From NCBI RefSeq assembly GCF_018873765.1, contig NC_057920.1, positions 13,529,307-13,593,306 of the forward strand: a stretch of DNA of 64,000 nt, read 5' to 3'. A program made the position numbers and the translations under genes. This document shows positions 13,601-28,600 of the stretch, piece by piece (position 1 is the stretch's first letter; each line of letters opens with the position of its first letter). Source of the stretch: Telopea speciosissima (lineage: Eukaryota > Streptophyta > Magnoliopsida > Proteales > Proteaceae). The notes under the pieces are model-generated. The model was not told the origin of the DNA, ran no database searches, and saw only the letters and a list, made by a program, of their open reading frames with translations.

Positions 13601-16600
13601 AAACAAACTAAACATAAACAATATTGGTAATGACCCACAGATATCTTAAAGCCAAGCTCTTGCGAATGTAAAATTGGTGGTCGCTAAAGTTGGCTGATGA
13701 TAATTATACTTGTATCCACTCTGACCTGAGGGGGTAGCATCACAGTTGTAAATGAACTTACTTTGGCCATACAGATCTTTATACCCCAATCTCTGATGGT
13801 CAAAAAATCACAATAAAAGATCATAACTAGATATAAAACTAAAACACTGATGTAAGAGTGAAATCAGAAACTTTAGAATGGTTGATTAACCAGATTCTAG
13901 GGCTGAGATAGGTTAGGTTTATGTTAAACCTGGACGGTTCAATGGGCAGAATCAAGAAGCAATCTTTTAGATGTGGAAGGGAGATTAAGGCCTACAACAA
14001 GAAGAAGAAGAAGAGGGGGGGGGGGGGGGGGAATATATATATATATATTTTTATATATATATCTGAAAATAAAAGGGAAGAAACAATAGCAGGTGCATTA
14101 GACCTCAGATCTGATAAGATATTGGAAAAAGAGCATAAGAGCTTCAAGCATCCGCCAGCAGTTGCTTCTGATCTTCATATTTAACTACACTCTCTCTCCA
14201 GAGCTGATTTTTTGTATTGAGTGTTTTTTGGGTTGCTTAGTGGGTCCCATCAAAATTGATTCGAATATATTTAATTATGTTAGTCATCGGATCAAGTTAG
14301 ATGTGTTAGCAGGTAATGCTGTTTCTTTCTTCAGATTCTATTTTGGTTCTTATTTAGAAGTTATTTCTTTTACTTATTAGAAGTCCTATTTACCACTGAT
14401 TAGTTAATGTACTAGTAATTTGTTCCTTATTCAGTAGGGTTTATGTTTTTAAAGAAATGTATCGAACTGATCATCAAATCAGTTCTTTCTCAGGGATTTA
14501 TGCAGTTAGTGATGCAGAATTCCAGCAAGAAGAGAAGAAAAGTGTGTTGTTTTGGGCAAACTGAACCTGCAGTTCAAGATTGATTTAAGTTCCCTATGAG
14601 TTATATGGGTCATGTACTTAGTATTTGGGGTTTCTATTATAATGGGCCAAGTCTAAAAGCCCAAATATAAGGGAATTGAGGAGTATACGAAACTAAGTTT
14701 TTATTTCTTTTTCTTAAGAGTTTCTAGAAAGCTGGATTGCCAGCTATGAGGTCCAACTTGCTTTGTTGCTGTTTCTATTTTAAAGAGTCCAAGTTGTAAA
14801 AGGACTTCTTCTTTAGCTGCGTTTAGAGGAGTTTCCTTTATTTCTCAAAGTTATAAATAAGAGAAAGAAGTCTAAGCCCTCCCCACGATTTTGACATACA
14901 TTCTACCTTTATGCTTCCATAGTTCTGTGAGGTGTAGAGAGGTTCTGTGGGATGCAGTAGCAGCCTGGTGGGATGATGCCAAGTTGGACTGATGAGATGC
15001 TAGTCGAGTTCTAGGTGGAAAGCCTGGAATCATCTCTCTCTTTTCTGTTTATCTTTCTTCTAATTTCCAGCAAATCAGAACTACAAGTTAGTTCTGGCAC
15101 ATTCTCTGATAAATTATTTTTCTTTGGTTTAATCAGGTCTGTGAATCCACATTCTAATCTGTGATTTCTGCTACTAATCTACAGTTCCTGTACTGTCTTC
15201 TATTCCTAGGTCAAGCCCTCTTTCAAAGCTGTCTCAGATCAGAAATCTGCCATTGATTTTCAGATCCCAGTTGCTGTTTTGAATCTGAAACACCTAGATT
15301 TCCTGCAGTGTTTTGCTACTGGTTTCTAATTCTGCTTTCAGCTAGTTACAATTTCCGAACCCACTTTCTATTTTTGTCTTGTTACTATTCTTGAACTTGA
15401 TTGCATTTTGGAAAGTTTTTAAATTCAGATTTCCAATTCTGACTTTTCTGAGTTGCTAAGGCTCTCTTTTATTTATTTCGAGAATTATATCAGGGGTTGA
15501 TTCGAATTTCGGAAGGAGTTTGGTATGATTTTTGCACCTTGTTTCAGTGAAGTTGAAGTCAGTTTCAATAAAAATCTTGAAATGGCTGAGGAGCTGTTTC
15601 ACCTATTTAGGAAGAAATGCATTTCAACTATTTCATGTACTACTATATGGGATTGAGTTCCCAGTCCAGCTGTGTAGCGTATGGTAGGGCCTCCCTGTGT
15701 TTAGCTCTCTCCTCCCACAATAGGGCAGATATGTCATTTAATAGGAGGGAGGAAAGAGATTGACACAGGGAGGCCCTAGCATACGCTACGCTGCCTGGCA
15801 GTATTCTTTCTCCCTTATTATTATCATAAATAGACAGAATCCATTTTTAAAATTGAACTACCAAATGGATTTCTTATTCATGAAATATTTTCAATTGATG
15901 AAACCACATAATTTCAATTTCCAGACCAAAAAACTATTTCTTCGCAGTGCTATCTATGCTTCAGCTCGAGGGGTAGTATTAAAGTTCTCTATATGTGTAC
16001 CGTAAGGGGTATTTTCGTCCTATATTTTTCTTACTAGGAATTACTTACACATAAGTTATGTCCTTTATTGTAAATGGCATTATGCTCTACATTATAAATA
16101 AAGTGGTTGCTCACAGATTGAAGATGTGGTCCAACTGTGAGACTGTTTTTCTCATTTGCGGTTACTCTTCTTCTCTCCTCTTCTTTTCTCTTTGCTCTTC
16201 TACATTCGCAGGTACTGGTTTCAGTTCCTGAATTTGTTAGTCTCTCACCCATTTGATCTATGCATGATAGGTCTTGTGATTCCAGTTTTTTTTTTTTTTT
16301 TTACCATAATCTAGATTTCAGAATATGTGAGACAAATGGGGGGGGGGGGGCGGAAATCTTGCTAGGCAATAAATACATCCTAGAGTTGACTGGAATGTAA
16401 TCATAATATCATAAAAAATAGTCGTCATACTAGATGTGTAAAGAACTTAATTTCATAATAGAAACCCAAACTCTTCTAGCCCAAATTGCTGTGCTCAGAA
16501 TCACTGCCAAGTTTGAATTTGAAGACAATAAATCTCACATAACTCCAACATCACTGATGCTAAAATATTTGCTTCTACATTATGTAAAATAAGGGTAAGC

Positions 16601-19600
16601 GTTCTCTGTGGGGGAGTGTAGCCCCTGCACGTGCACGGGGGCCAATGAGAGCATGCGCAATGGCATCATTGGGGGCGGGATTTCTGCCTTTCATGGGGGA
16701 GGGTCGTCATTTTGCCCTCCTCCCTGAGTCGGCATGTGGCGGTACACTCCCCCACAAAGAACTTTTCTCCCGTAAAAATATTATGATGCATTTGAAGGAA
16801 GAAATTAAGAATCCAATTCAGTTGCATACCGTATAAACATTCTTGAAGTCAATTCCTCTCACTACTCCAAATTCTGAGTCTAATTTTTGCCTGAGGTGCT
16901 TTTTAGATTTTCGTAACGAGACTTGATTCTCTGACTTGACTTCTTCCTTCTCTTTTATTTGGCTACCATCAGTTGCTATAAGATAATCAAAAAGTCCCGC
17001 ATTGAATTCCTGATGAAAAAAAAAAAATTTGATACGAGGAATAACTGAATATGGAATATGTAAAAAAACGGAATCATAAAATGATGTTTAAAGACCTAAA
17101 TGAAGAAAAACAAGTTTAAAACAAAAGAATAAGAAAATCTGTGCCAGCATGAGTGTCAGGTGGATGAAAGCTTCATCCTGTGCCTACAAGTGAAGGGAAA
17201 CCTAATTTTTACAGTTTTTTAATTTTGGTCTCATTAGTCAAACATGCTGCCCAGTTTCCAAAGTAGAGCAAGCACACTTCTTTTTTAGCTTCATCAGTAC
17301 AAACCACCACTTGTTCAGCCATGATTTCTTCCTCAGTATCTTCAATAGCTTCCTTGATTCTTTGATTGTATCTTCACTTGTGGGCTTGAATTGAGCAATT
17401 TGGATGCCATCCTTTTGCTTACTTCAGTACAAAGCTTCGGATTTCTCTACATACAGAAATTTTTTCAGTTGGTTCTCCTTGCACTTTACTTCAGTCATAG
17501 GCAACCCACAATGACCAATTCAACGTGATGCGTAAGGAGGCATAAGAAAGCATATGTTCTTTTCACGATCAATTCTACATTTTATTTTCTAACCATCTAC
17601 CTACTTCGATGATGTGCTTTGAAGAAGAAAACAATCGACACCAAGCACCATCATAATAATGAGAAAGAAGAAAAAGTAATGAAAAAAAAAACACCATTAC
17701 CTCCATCAAGAAAGTAATTAGTTTCAGCACTCATATCCACCATAACTAGTGACACGCATGGAACTAAATCTTGGTCAAAACTGACCGAAATTTCTGAGTA
17801 GTTGTTAAGTGGATCTGAATTAGAACTCTATGCTTGGATGATTAATTCATCCCAAGCACCTTCTTATTTATAAGAATAATAGAATAGTAAAATATGTACA
17901 TGAGCAATGTGGGACTAAACCACATAATACAAAACTAATTAAATAACAAAGAAAAGGTCTAGAATACCGTTAATTCATCCCAAGCACCTTCTTATTTATA
18001 AGAATAATAGAATAGTAAAATATGTACATGAGCAATGTGGGACTAAACCACATAATACAAAACTAATTAAATAACAAAGAAAAGGTCCAGAATACCGTTA
18101 ATTCATCCCAAGCACCTTCTTATTTATAAGAATAATAGAATAGTAAAATATGTACATGAGCAATGTGGGACTAAACCACATAATACAAAACTAATTAAAT
18201 AACAAAGAAAAGGTCCAGAATACCCCCACGGTATTCTGGCCATATATCTAACAGTAGTCTCGGTCTCTGGCCTAACCGAACTGAAACCCAGGGAGGCCAG
18301 TGTCGAAACCTCAAAACGAGATCCGGCATGTCTTGGTTTTGGCCCTGACCGAAACTGGTCTTGAAACCAAGATTTAGAACTTTGGCGACACAATTCTTTC
18401 CTCGCATTTATCATCCCACATATGATATAGCCAAGCTTCCATTAGGTGAAGTGAAAGACGAAGTATTGAAAGACATGAGACTGCATATTTGGCTGGGTAC
18501 TTGAGACCTTTTGCTCTGATACCAAACAATGTAGGCTAATCCCTAATAGAAGAACAAGCCTGCATACTTTGAACATCACAGGATAGCAGAAACAGAGAAA
18601 TATAGGCAAGAAATAGGAGAAAGTTTGTAACTCACAACAGATAGATCAAAATAGACTAGAAATCAGGTCAAGGGGTTTATTCTAATAGAAGAACAAGCCT
18701 GCATACTTTGAAGAAATTCTGACAACAGAATGTGAAATTGCTGACAAGTCCTAGTGCTGCTAGGAAAACTAATAGCAGAAAAATGTAGCAACATTGACCA
18801 GTAATCTTCAGAACCAGAATTTCAGAGAGAACAAGATCAGACACTAGTATGTGAAATTTGAAGTAAAACAAACCAGTATCTTGAGAGATATTGAAGAACA
18901 GTGTAATCTGAACTAGAACAGGGGTGTCATAAACTAAAAATAGAAGGGAAGAAGAATATAGAAGAGAAGAGATAACCTTTAATTTGTAGTAGGATTCAGA
19001 ACTAGAAGAAGAAGAAGAAGAAGAAGAAAGCAGTAAGCCAGAAGAAGAGACTTCACCCACATTTGCAGAGCTCAATAACTCAAAAATTCTTGAAAAGAAT
19101 CCAATTCTATTATTGAAATCATGTCTATTTGATTTGAGGGTGTGTACATAGATAAAAAAAGGATATACCCAGTGCATGAGGCTCCCGCCACTGCAGGGTC
19201 TGGGGAGGGTCATAATGTACGCAGCCTTACCCCTGCTTTCACAGAGAGGCTGTTTCCAGACTCGACCCATGACCACTTGGTCACAATGGAGCAACCTTAC
19301 CGTTTCACCAAGGCCCGTACTCAGGGTGTATACATACATATAACCTATAAATTTCTTAAACTGACTTGTAAGAGGACTTCTAATCACTCTCACTCACTGA
19401 CTTAACTTAATAGACTCAAAAAAACTCTTAAAGCTATTACGTATCCTAATCTAACTGAAACACTAAAGACACTAATCTCGTGTACCAACCTATAACATAA
19501 CTACCCAAACCTTGTTTTCAACATGGACTGCCACAGTACCTTGTGGGCCTTCTAGACTTACATCTAGGCATCTATAGGAGGCCAATATCTAATGCAACTC

Positions 19601-22600
19601 CATCACTAACATTGAATGGTGTTCACTCCAACAATGACCCACCCATAGCTTTTTACTTTGTGCCACAACCTACATCGTATGGTATAGACTGAGAAAATTG
19701 GTATAAATATCATTTGATCTCTTCACAGGACATGCACGAAGCCTCACCCAAATCAATTGTTTTCGACATCCAGCCCATCACCCCTTAAGCCCAAGCCTTC
19801 TCTTCGATGCTAACTTAAACCTGTCTACCAGTTCCTTTTCCATTCCTTACCAAACAGTATTAGAAAGCTCATAAACCACTTAAACATTTGAAAGAAACCA
19901 GTCCACCCTACTCAAACCCTTCTTTCTCTGTTAAGATCCACTTTAGCCTTCCATTCATTTTAAATATTTAAATATTTCTTCAGTTAATCCGAATTGTTTC
20001 TTTTTCTTGTCCTTAGTTTGGTTTCATCATACAGTAGCAACATGTATTTGGAATAACATCCAATAGACCAGTACCAATGATTTTATTTTAATAACATCAG
20101 AATTTTATCGAACATATGAAAGGGATAAATGAACATCAAGAGCAAGAAAACAAATGAACCCACTACAACTGAAACATCACACGGCCCCAAAAATTAGGGT
20201 GGAAGAGGAAACACATTCCTGGATCCCCAACCTGGTCACTCTACACCCTCTCCCTACTTTGAAGATCAGCCAAGGAATTAGCACTCCATTGCTTCCAACT
20301 GAATGAGCATGATGCAGATATATCACCCTCTAGGGTTGGGTTATATACAGGTTGGGCCTTTGATCCCATGGGTTTTCTATGCAATAGGTCACTTTTATGG
20401 ACCTAAAGTATGGGTTTTAGTTCCATACTTGGTTTTATTTTGGTTTTTTTGTTCATAAATTGAACCAGTTCAACCAATAGTTCAATTTAAGTGATTTTAG
20501 TAGTTTTCTTTTAAGTGTTTAGTGGGGCTGGATTAGGACTCAGTTTGAGTCTATTTCAGTTTCCTAGTTAGTTTAAGTTACCTAATAGGTTAAGGATTTG
20601 GTTAGGTCTTTCCTTTTTAGTATAGGAGTATTTTTTAGTCTTTTATATAAGGTGTAAGGGGGGCAAGTATTGAAGACAAATTTTGATATTAATGAAAAGA
20701 TTTTGCTGCTCTTCTTGTCCATTGAAGATTTTTATCTTGTGCTTGATCAAGGCCAGTGGGATCGGTGTTTGATACAATTGACACCTTGTGGTGGGAACTT
20801 GTGGGATTGGTGTTTGATCCAATCGACATTGAGGTGTGAAGCCCGGGTGGTTCATTCAAGCTCTCTTTGTTCAAGTTTTGGTTTTTTTTCAAGGATCTTC
20901 ATTCAAACAAGCTGCTGTCCAAGTACTTCTTCAGCAACAGTAGGTTTGAATCATTCCTAACCCTAGCCATTCTTCTTCTAATCTTCTAAACCGCCAACCC
21001 TAGCATTCCCCCATCTCCAAACCTTTTTCCCGTAACCTAATTTTCTGTCCAGACCAAACCAACCATCAAAACCTGCCCTTAATTGGATCGAATACTCCCC
21101 TGCCCCATAGGAGAACTCGATCCAAGTTGCTCCCTCATCTGACCATTATAAACCCTAAAAATCCTTTTTTTTCCTCTTTTCAAAAACCCTAAACCTAACC
21201 TACTGCCAATTCATTCCAACACACTCTCCACCATTAAAACTTAACGTAACCTTCACTGATAGACTCCCCTATCAACTTGACCTAACCCTACCATCAAACC
21301 CTAAGTCCCATCACCCTAACCCTAATTTCACAATTTTCACCTATTTTGACCTAACCAAATTACCTAGTTCATAGCAGATCCTGGTTATTGGCTTCTAGTT
21401 GGTCTCCTACCAATCTAGAACACTACATTAGAGCAGCTCACCTGAGATGCCGATGTGCCGACATGTGCAAATCTACAACATCCTTCTGAATCCAATCTGG
21501 CCCAAGCTACGGTAGTAGCCAAGTCACCCTTCACAATTATGTTGTCAAATCCATCATTGCCGCTCACTCTAACCCCATTTGAAGAGAAAGCAGTTCTGCT
21601 CTAATGGGATTTCCTTCCCCAGTGATGCAGTTGTGCAAAGGGTTAAATAGGGATTATCTGTAAAATTTTCTTCTCTTATTAGATTCCTGTTATTAGAATC
21701 GTATGAAGGTACGAGTCCAATTTCATTTGAACTTGTCTTCTGTTTTAGATTAGATAGAGTTACGAGTCAAGTTATGATGTCATTTTTATAATAAGATTAG
21801 GATTTTTGTTGCTTTAATCTATAAAAGGGTATGTAAACCAGTGATTTGAGTTGGATTTTGGATTTGAATGAATTTTGAAGTTTACTATACCTTCATTGGT
21901 TGTGGCGTGATATTAGTATATTACTGTTCCTCCTCTCTCTGTCTTCCCTTTCCTCCCTCCTACTCTCAGGTACGATTCTTCTTTTCCCTTTCTTTATTCT
22001 TCTTCCTTATTCTTGCTTTGTTTATTTTCCATCTCTGCAACTAACCTACAGGCAGACTTATCTGGTATCTCAAGCTCCCTTGTTATTTACTCTTTGAGTC
22101 TAGAATCTGGGTCGAAGAAAGTCTATTACTGGGCGACCAAAACCCCTAGGGTCTCTTCCCAAACCACATGTTCTGTTGTGAGAACCAAGTGAAGACAAGG
22201 AACTGATTTACTTTCTGCCTCTGAATCTGAGTTGCAAAAGTTTTATCTCCTCTTTTGATTTCTGTTTTGAACACCTATCAATTGGAGATTGAAGATCTTT
22301 GAGTAATCAAACCTTTTTGTGAGTTTCAACCCGATTGAAGGTTCCATTGGCATGTTATCTCACCTGGTTTGAAGCAAGTTCTTCAACCTTCTATCAGCCA
22401 GACACAAGGTTGAAGACAACCTTATGGTTCTACAATATCCATTATATATTTTGTTTTCCAACTTTACCCCTCCTTATTTAGTCTAATTCAGCTTTGTCCT
22501 TTATTTTATTTGCTTCCCAGTCTACCCCTATTCAATAAATCAAACCCCTTTTATATTCTTTCATTTCCTTATTCATCTTTTAAGATTCTTATTTACAATT

Positions 22601-25600
22601 CTGCTATCTCCTTACAAACTTCACATAATTTACTGTTTTGCCATCAATCTTTTGATTTGAACCCTCTAATCTTTGTGTGGGCCCATAAGCGAATCCAAAA
22701 GGGTTTCCAAACATCGAGATCGCATCACCCAGTAGCTATGATTTCGCTCTTTTTTAATTCAAACAGAAACCATTAGGCCTTGCACTAGTTTTCACCCAAC
22801 AAATTCTTATCCTTGCATGCCTCTTCCCATCACTTCTCCCAGCATAATTCATAACCAGTGGCACACACTGATAAGCTCAGCCACATGTATATCTACAAAA
22901 ACACCAAACTTACCTTCCTCCTTGGTGGAGGGCCAGTTAGTTAGTGCACATGCATCACTCCTACCTTCCTGCATCAGTATGTTTGGTTAACGGATACTCT
23001 TACAAGACTTAAAACTGCATAAGAGTTCATTCTACAAATTACTTCTCCGTTTTTAATGGAAGACCGAAACCAGTCCCAAAAACCCACAAAATTCAGAATA
23101 GAACTAGACCAGAAATTAGAAGGTTTAGGATTTAGTCAAACCAGCCAACAGATGGACACTCTCTTTGGATCGAAGGTAGAGACTGCTAGGAAGAAGCAAA
23201 ATATGCTGTGGATGTTCTCAGCTGCAACTGAAGGTAGTACTTGGTGTGGTGACTCTGCCCTACAAGTTTGGATCAATTCTGGTGGGTAGATTGATGGATG
23301 GATGGGTGGAATGAAATTAGAAAGTTTGTGAGAATGAAAGATTGAGACAGTGAGATGGGGGGAAGATGGAGATCGAGTGATGGTGCTGGTGGGGTGGATG
23401 TGTCCTCCAAAAATCAGCCTAAGTTGATGGCTGGTTGGAGGATTATGAGCTCCTCAGGTGCAGCTTCAAATCTGGAAACACAGGCAGCAAGGAGAACTCG
23501 ATGTATCCAGCAGAGATTCAACAGCAGCAGCAACAGCAGGGTTAGAATGTTTTCTGATCAGAGAGGAAATCTTCACAGCAGCTGCAATAGAAGAGCTCGA
23601 ACAGAGAAAGGAACAGAGGGATAGAAGGGGAGAGGGATAAAGATATATCGGCACTCTCTGTCAGGTCTCTCAACCCTTCAGTACTAGCCTGAGAAACAAT
23701 TCAAATTGCTGACCAAATAGTTCAATCTTCATTTAATAAATCGTGGGGACGGCTGAGAACAGCCTTTACATTATATAGAAGGCAAAGCTTGCTCCTCAAG
23801 AAAAAATAGAAAATAGAAACTGACTCAACAGAAAATAGAAACTAACTTCTTAGCAAATAAAACTAACTTATTTAGAAATAGTAGCTTCTAAATACTGACT
23901 ACTAATTTTAGGAAATAGTAACTAGCTAACTCACCAAGTGGGGACCACTTTCAATTACTAATTTGGCCCTCACTGGTATTACAAAATCTTGCCAATAACT
24001 GGGCAGGTTTGCCCCCACAATTCTGGGTTTGAGAGACCAAGCAACTCCCAGCCCAGTTGGGCTGGCCCAACTTTAAGTTGGTAGGCCCTATGGCTCATTG
24101 GGTTGGTTCACCGATTGGTGAAGTGGATCAGCCCTTCTCCCATGAGTCCCCCTCTTGTATTGCTGGCCAAACAGCTTGGCTTCTGCATCAGTTTTCTTGG
24201 ATTATTTTCCTCACCGGCTCACCCCCAGGCATCATTCTAAGTCAACATTCACATTTGAAGAGTTATTCCTCAATTCATGAAACCAATCAACAAGCTATTT
24301 ATGACTTCATCCTCTGTGAATATCTACTTAGCATGAACTTGTGGCAGGAGTAAAACAACTCCAAAGCGTTACCACAACCCTTATTTCAGATCATCAGTTA
24401 AGAACAGGATAACAAGCACAAGACATACCTCAAGGATATGGAGACGTGAATTCTGTGGTAACTCGCCATTTAAAACAGCAGATCTGATTCCAAACTGCCA
24501 CAAGCCAAATTTCAGTCTCAGCAATTAAAGGTTAAAAATTAAAACTCCAACCTTGAGTGGCTATACAAATAAATAATGCACAAGGAATCCATCTGAATGG
24601 TCCAACTTGAAGTTTAAAAAAAAAACAATAAAGTAGAAGTGAAAGAGATCTGCCACAGGTGTATGATGGATACATCAATAACGAGCATAAGGGCACTGTC
24701 GTAAAATGAGGGCACCATCACATTGGGTATCATCAAGTCCTGGTATACCCACAAGGACAAAAGGAAAAAGTGCAGCTCAATCCTGAATACCCATGATGCA
24801 GTAGATGTTACTGTACCTGTTCTAGGAAAAGTCTCAACCTGAAAGCCATGTCAATTGAATTGACAAATATCAGAACTTTTTTCTGAACAAGTTCCAGTTT
24901 CAAGAGAGCAAGGACGTGAAGTAGTTTGTCACGAGCACTGCATGAAATCTGAATAAACATTTAATTAGAAAAAGAGCAAATTTTTTTTTTTTTTTTGGGG
25001 GCGGGGGGGGGGGGGGTTTGCAAAAAGTAAAGGTAACTGACATCTAATGACCCCGGATAAGAAAGATATAGTTCCAAAAAGAAACAGACATAAAGATAAA
25101 CGGAAGAAGGCTGATGACCCAAAAAAAGGAAGAATAAAAATATGAAATCAATCATCATGAAATTTGATAAAATAAAGCTAAAAGAAACAAATTTATATGT
25201 CAGATGGGGGCAACCAAGACCTCTTAGATAACATTTCTTCTTCAATAAAGATAATAATGTCTCTAGTCAGTGATGACCATATACCTCAAATCAATATATC
25301 TATTGATATAAAATAATAAACTACAGGCATGAACACACTCACCTTTTATGCAAATGTAGAATATAAATTTTTATCGAGAATTTATCTCAACATTTTTTTC
25401 TTGGGGGTGTGATACTCGGATGATTATTGTTTGGAGAATTAATGCAAAAGTGGGACTTGTTATTTTAGTTCAACCTTCCACAGGTTCTGTGCTTCAGACC
25501 ATGCTACTGTTTGTGGTTATTTGGGCAGAGGCGAACAGAGGTAATGCCAGTTTCATGGACATGATAGCTTGGTTATGGTGAATGAAGAAGATGGTGTATA

Positions 25601-28600
25601 AATAATTATATATATATATAACAAAAAGAGAAAAAAAATTGAACTGAAAAAAGGAGGTCTAGAACAAAGTTTCTGAAACCAGACCAGCAGCAAACCAAAA
25701 AAGAGGGCCTAATTACAGTTTGAGTCTTTTGATCAGTCAAACCACGGTTTAAAAAATGGATGACAAAATAATTAAAACTTGGGGAAAATTAGACAGAAAA
25801 ACAAAAAAGGAACTGTCAAAAATCAAGAACACTAATCAGCATGGTCAATGGTGCCTCTCCCTTCTAGCGGTAGCTTGATGATTCGAGTCTCCATAGGCTT
25901 AATATTCATTTTTTACAGAAGGAAACTGTAAAATCGGATAGGACAGTCATGTAATTCGAAGAAAACAATAAAAACTAGCCAGTTTGATTCAGTTGTCAAC
26001 TTATACGACTCTATGGTGAGAGCAAACCCGAAAGTGTCCTGTTCGGGCGAAACCAGTCTGGTCAAGTTCTAAAACTTGGTCTAGATTCTAGCAATCCCAT
26101 CATCATATTTGCACAAGGAATTGAACAAAAATTGAGTAAATTAACTCTTGTCTTAGTTATGATTTATATTTCTATTTTTCTAACGGATTTCTATTTCTGC
26201 AGGCGTTTGGTATGATTTATGGCCCTCTCCTAAATATAAATCAAGATTATTAAAATTAATAAAAAAACTGATGAGCTGTTTATGATTTATGACAGAATCA
26301 TTTATATCTGATGCGCAAGTTGTTAATGAACATGTGTCTATAAACAGCTCAAATGAAGGATAAAAAAGTAATTTTATTTTTCTTACAAGAAACGAGTCGT
26401 CCATTAGAGAGAAAACGAACAGAGGAGAAACAACACAGCTCTGCAAATCAGTACAATCTCTCTCTCAAACCTGAAAACCACTTTCTTTTTTCGCCCTTCT
26501 AAAATACATACTTTCCATATCCAGCTTGCTGCCTTCCACTCCGATGTAAAAGTGGGCCAACCCCATTAGATCATAGTTCAAGAACTCGCCGAGATCTCGG
26601 TAATATCTTTCTTTTTGAAGAAAAAAAAAACGAGACAATACTTAAAGGCGAAATGAAATACTACCCCAACTGGTTGAGATCTCGGTTCGACCGAGATTTG
26701 GACCAAACTTACCTTTATAATGTACATATCTCGACCGAGACAGTCAAGATCTCTCCAGAACTTGACAGAGAAGTGTGCATTTGACCTGATTTTTGAGGAT
26801 TTTCGACAATGGTTTATGATAGAGATATATGTAATATGCTAAGATTGATGTATTGTACACTTTTACATTTGTAATGTTTATTTAAGTTGTTTTATATTAA
26901 TTGTATGATTTCAATTACTAAATTATGTGTAGAACAGGGCCTATTAGTACATCGTCACCTACCAACCTAGGGTCCGAAGTAAAACTCCTATTTGGACTTT
27001 GTTTTTGCAAAATTTGATAGTGTTATTGTGTTTAAATGATCTAAAATAGACAGGCCCAAACTAGGTCTAAAACCCACCGAAACCAGCCTTCGAGTTCCAA
27101 AAAAAAAAAATTTACACCAACTCGCCGAGATCTCGGCCCAACTTGGTTTTTGGGTTGGGCGAAACCTGTACTGAAACCGAGTTCTTGAACCTTGCATTAG
27201 ATGGTTTTCTGTGATGGGAGGGACCTAATGCAGGAATTGGACTCCTACAAACAAGAAGGGATTGCATGTGAAGAAAACCAAAATTTATAGGTAATTGCTC
27301 CAATTTTGTTGCCATATAATTTACCTACTTTTGGGCTTTTATATGCCCATAGTACAAGATCTCGCTTTTGTCTCGGTTTCTTAGCCCACCAAATCGAGAT
27401 GCCTTGCGATACATAAAGCATTCAAGATCTCGACTGAAATCTTGCTATCTCACCGAGTTTTGGTCCATATTTCGATCTCGGTTCATTTTGGTTGAACCAG
27501 GCCCAATGAATTAAGTATATATCATAGTTGTCATGGCATCGCCATGGTGTCATATTGTTGGAGAAGGGTGCATATCAACCAACGATATGGTTGAGTCACG
27601 AATATCGACTGATATGGCCTCCATGGCGCCGACATGGGCGCCATACCACGACATATGGCCATATCGGGCTATATTCTTGTTTCAGTGTCTAAAACTTAAG
27701 TTTTAACAAATTTATTTTTTTTACCTTAATGCTTTTTCCTTAAATTTCCTTAAACATTATACCCTAACTCTCCCTAATTGGGAAAAATAGAAATCGAAAA
27801 CAGACTCTCGGCCTCCTTCCTTCGACGGCGACGCAGTTCTTCACTTCATCGAACCCCTCTTCAGCCACGACTCTCGGCCTCCTTCCTCGGCTCCGGCGAG
27901 TACTCCCAGCTCCGGAAACCTCTTCAAGCAGGTAAGTAAAGTGCTTTTTGTTTATTTTTTTTTATTTGGTTCTTCTTCTTCTTCTCCTCCCAGTCCTCCG
28001 GCGACTTTTTTTTTTTTCCTTGTATGAGACCAAGTGTATACTCGTCACACCACTCACCACCACCACTCTCACTCACTCACTCACGCACACACACACAACG
28101 AGAGAGAGAGAGAGAGTCATCTTCTTCACTTCCAGCGACTCCTCGTCTGTTTTTTTTTATAGGTAATAATCACAGCGAGGGAGAGAGTCGTGAGATAGAA
28201 AGAGACAGTCGACAGAGAGGCTGGGGGGTTTTCTTTTTACTTCTTGCCTTGCAGGCTTGCACACAGTTCACGGAGAGGGGTTTTTTTTCTTTCTTTCTTT
28301 CTTCTTCCCTTGCACACAGACACACACACACACACACAGGGAGAGACAGAGATTACAGCCAGTGGCCCAGTGGTCCACCACCACTCACACAAACACACAC
28401 ACGCAGAGAGAGAGACAGAGAGGGAGAGAGCAATTTTTTTTGTTTGGTAAAGCAACACCAACAGCAGCAAGCACCACCACGGCACCACCACACAATCATA
28501 CAATCCATATTCACATCAGCAAAATTTTATTTTATTTTGTTTAGATGGGCTGTTTATTAGGTTTATTCACTCAATATAAATTATATTCTTGTAATTGTTT

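Noticed and set aside
18677..19393. Minus-strand open frame of 238 codons
   Set aside because: It spans an LTR-like region and a SINE; no domain and no codon bias. Explained by the mobile DNA.
21000..21320. ccctaa-rich stretch resembling telomeric repeat
   Set aside because: The units are irregular (ccctaaacc, accctaaaaa) and not in an array; probably retroelement leader DNA.
25844..25920. tRNA-like SINE (gattcgagtctcc B-box-like phrase)
   Set aside because: Only the B-box-like phrase is convincing; no A box, body or tail could be recognised.
28024..28560. Open frame of 178 codons
   Set aside because: It runs through (CA)n, (GA)n and T-tracts; the peptide is low-complexity and changes with every frame. 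Not a gene.
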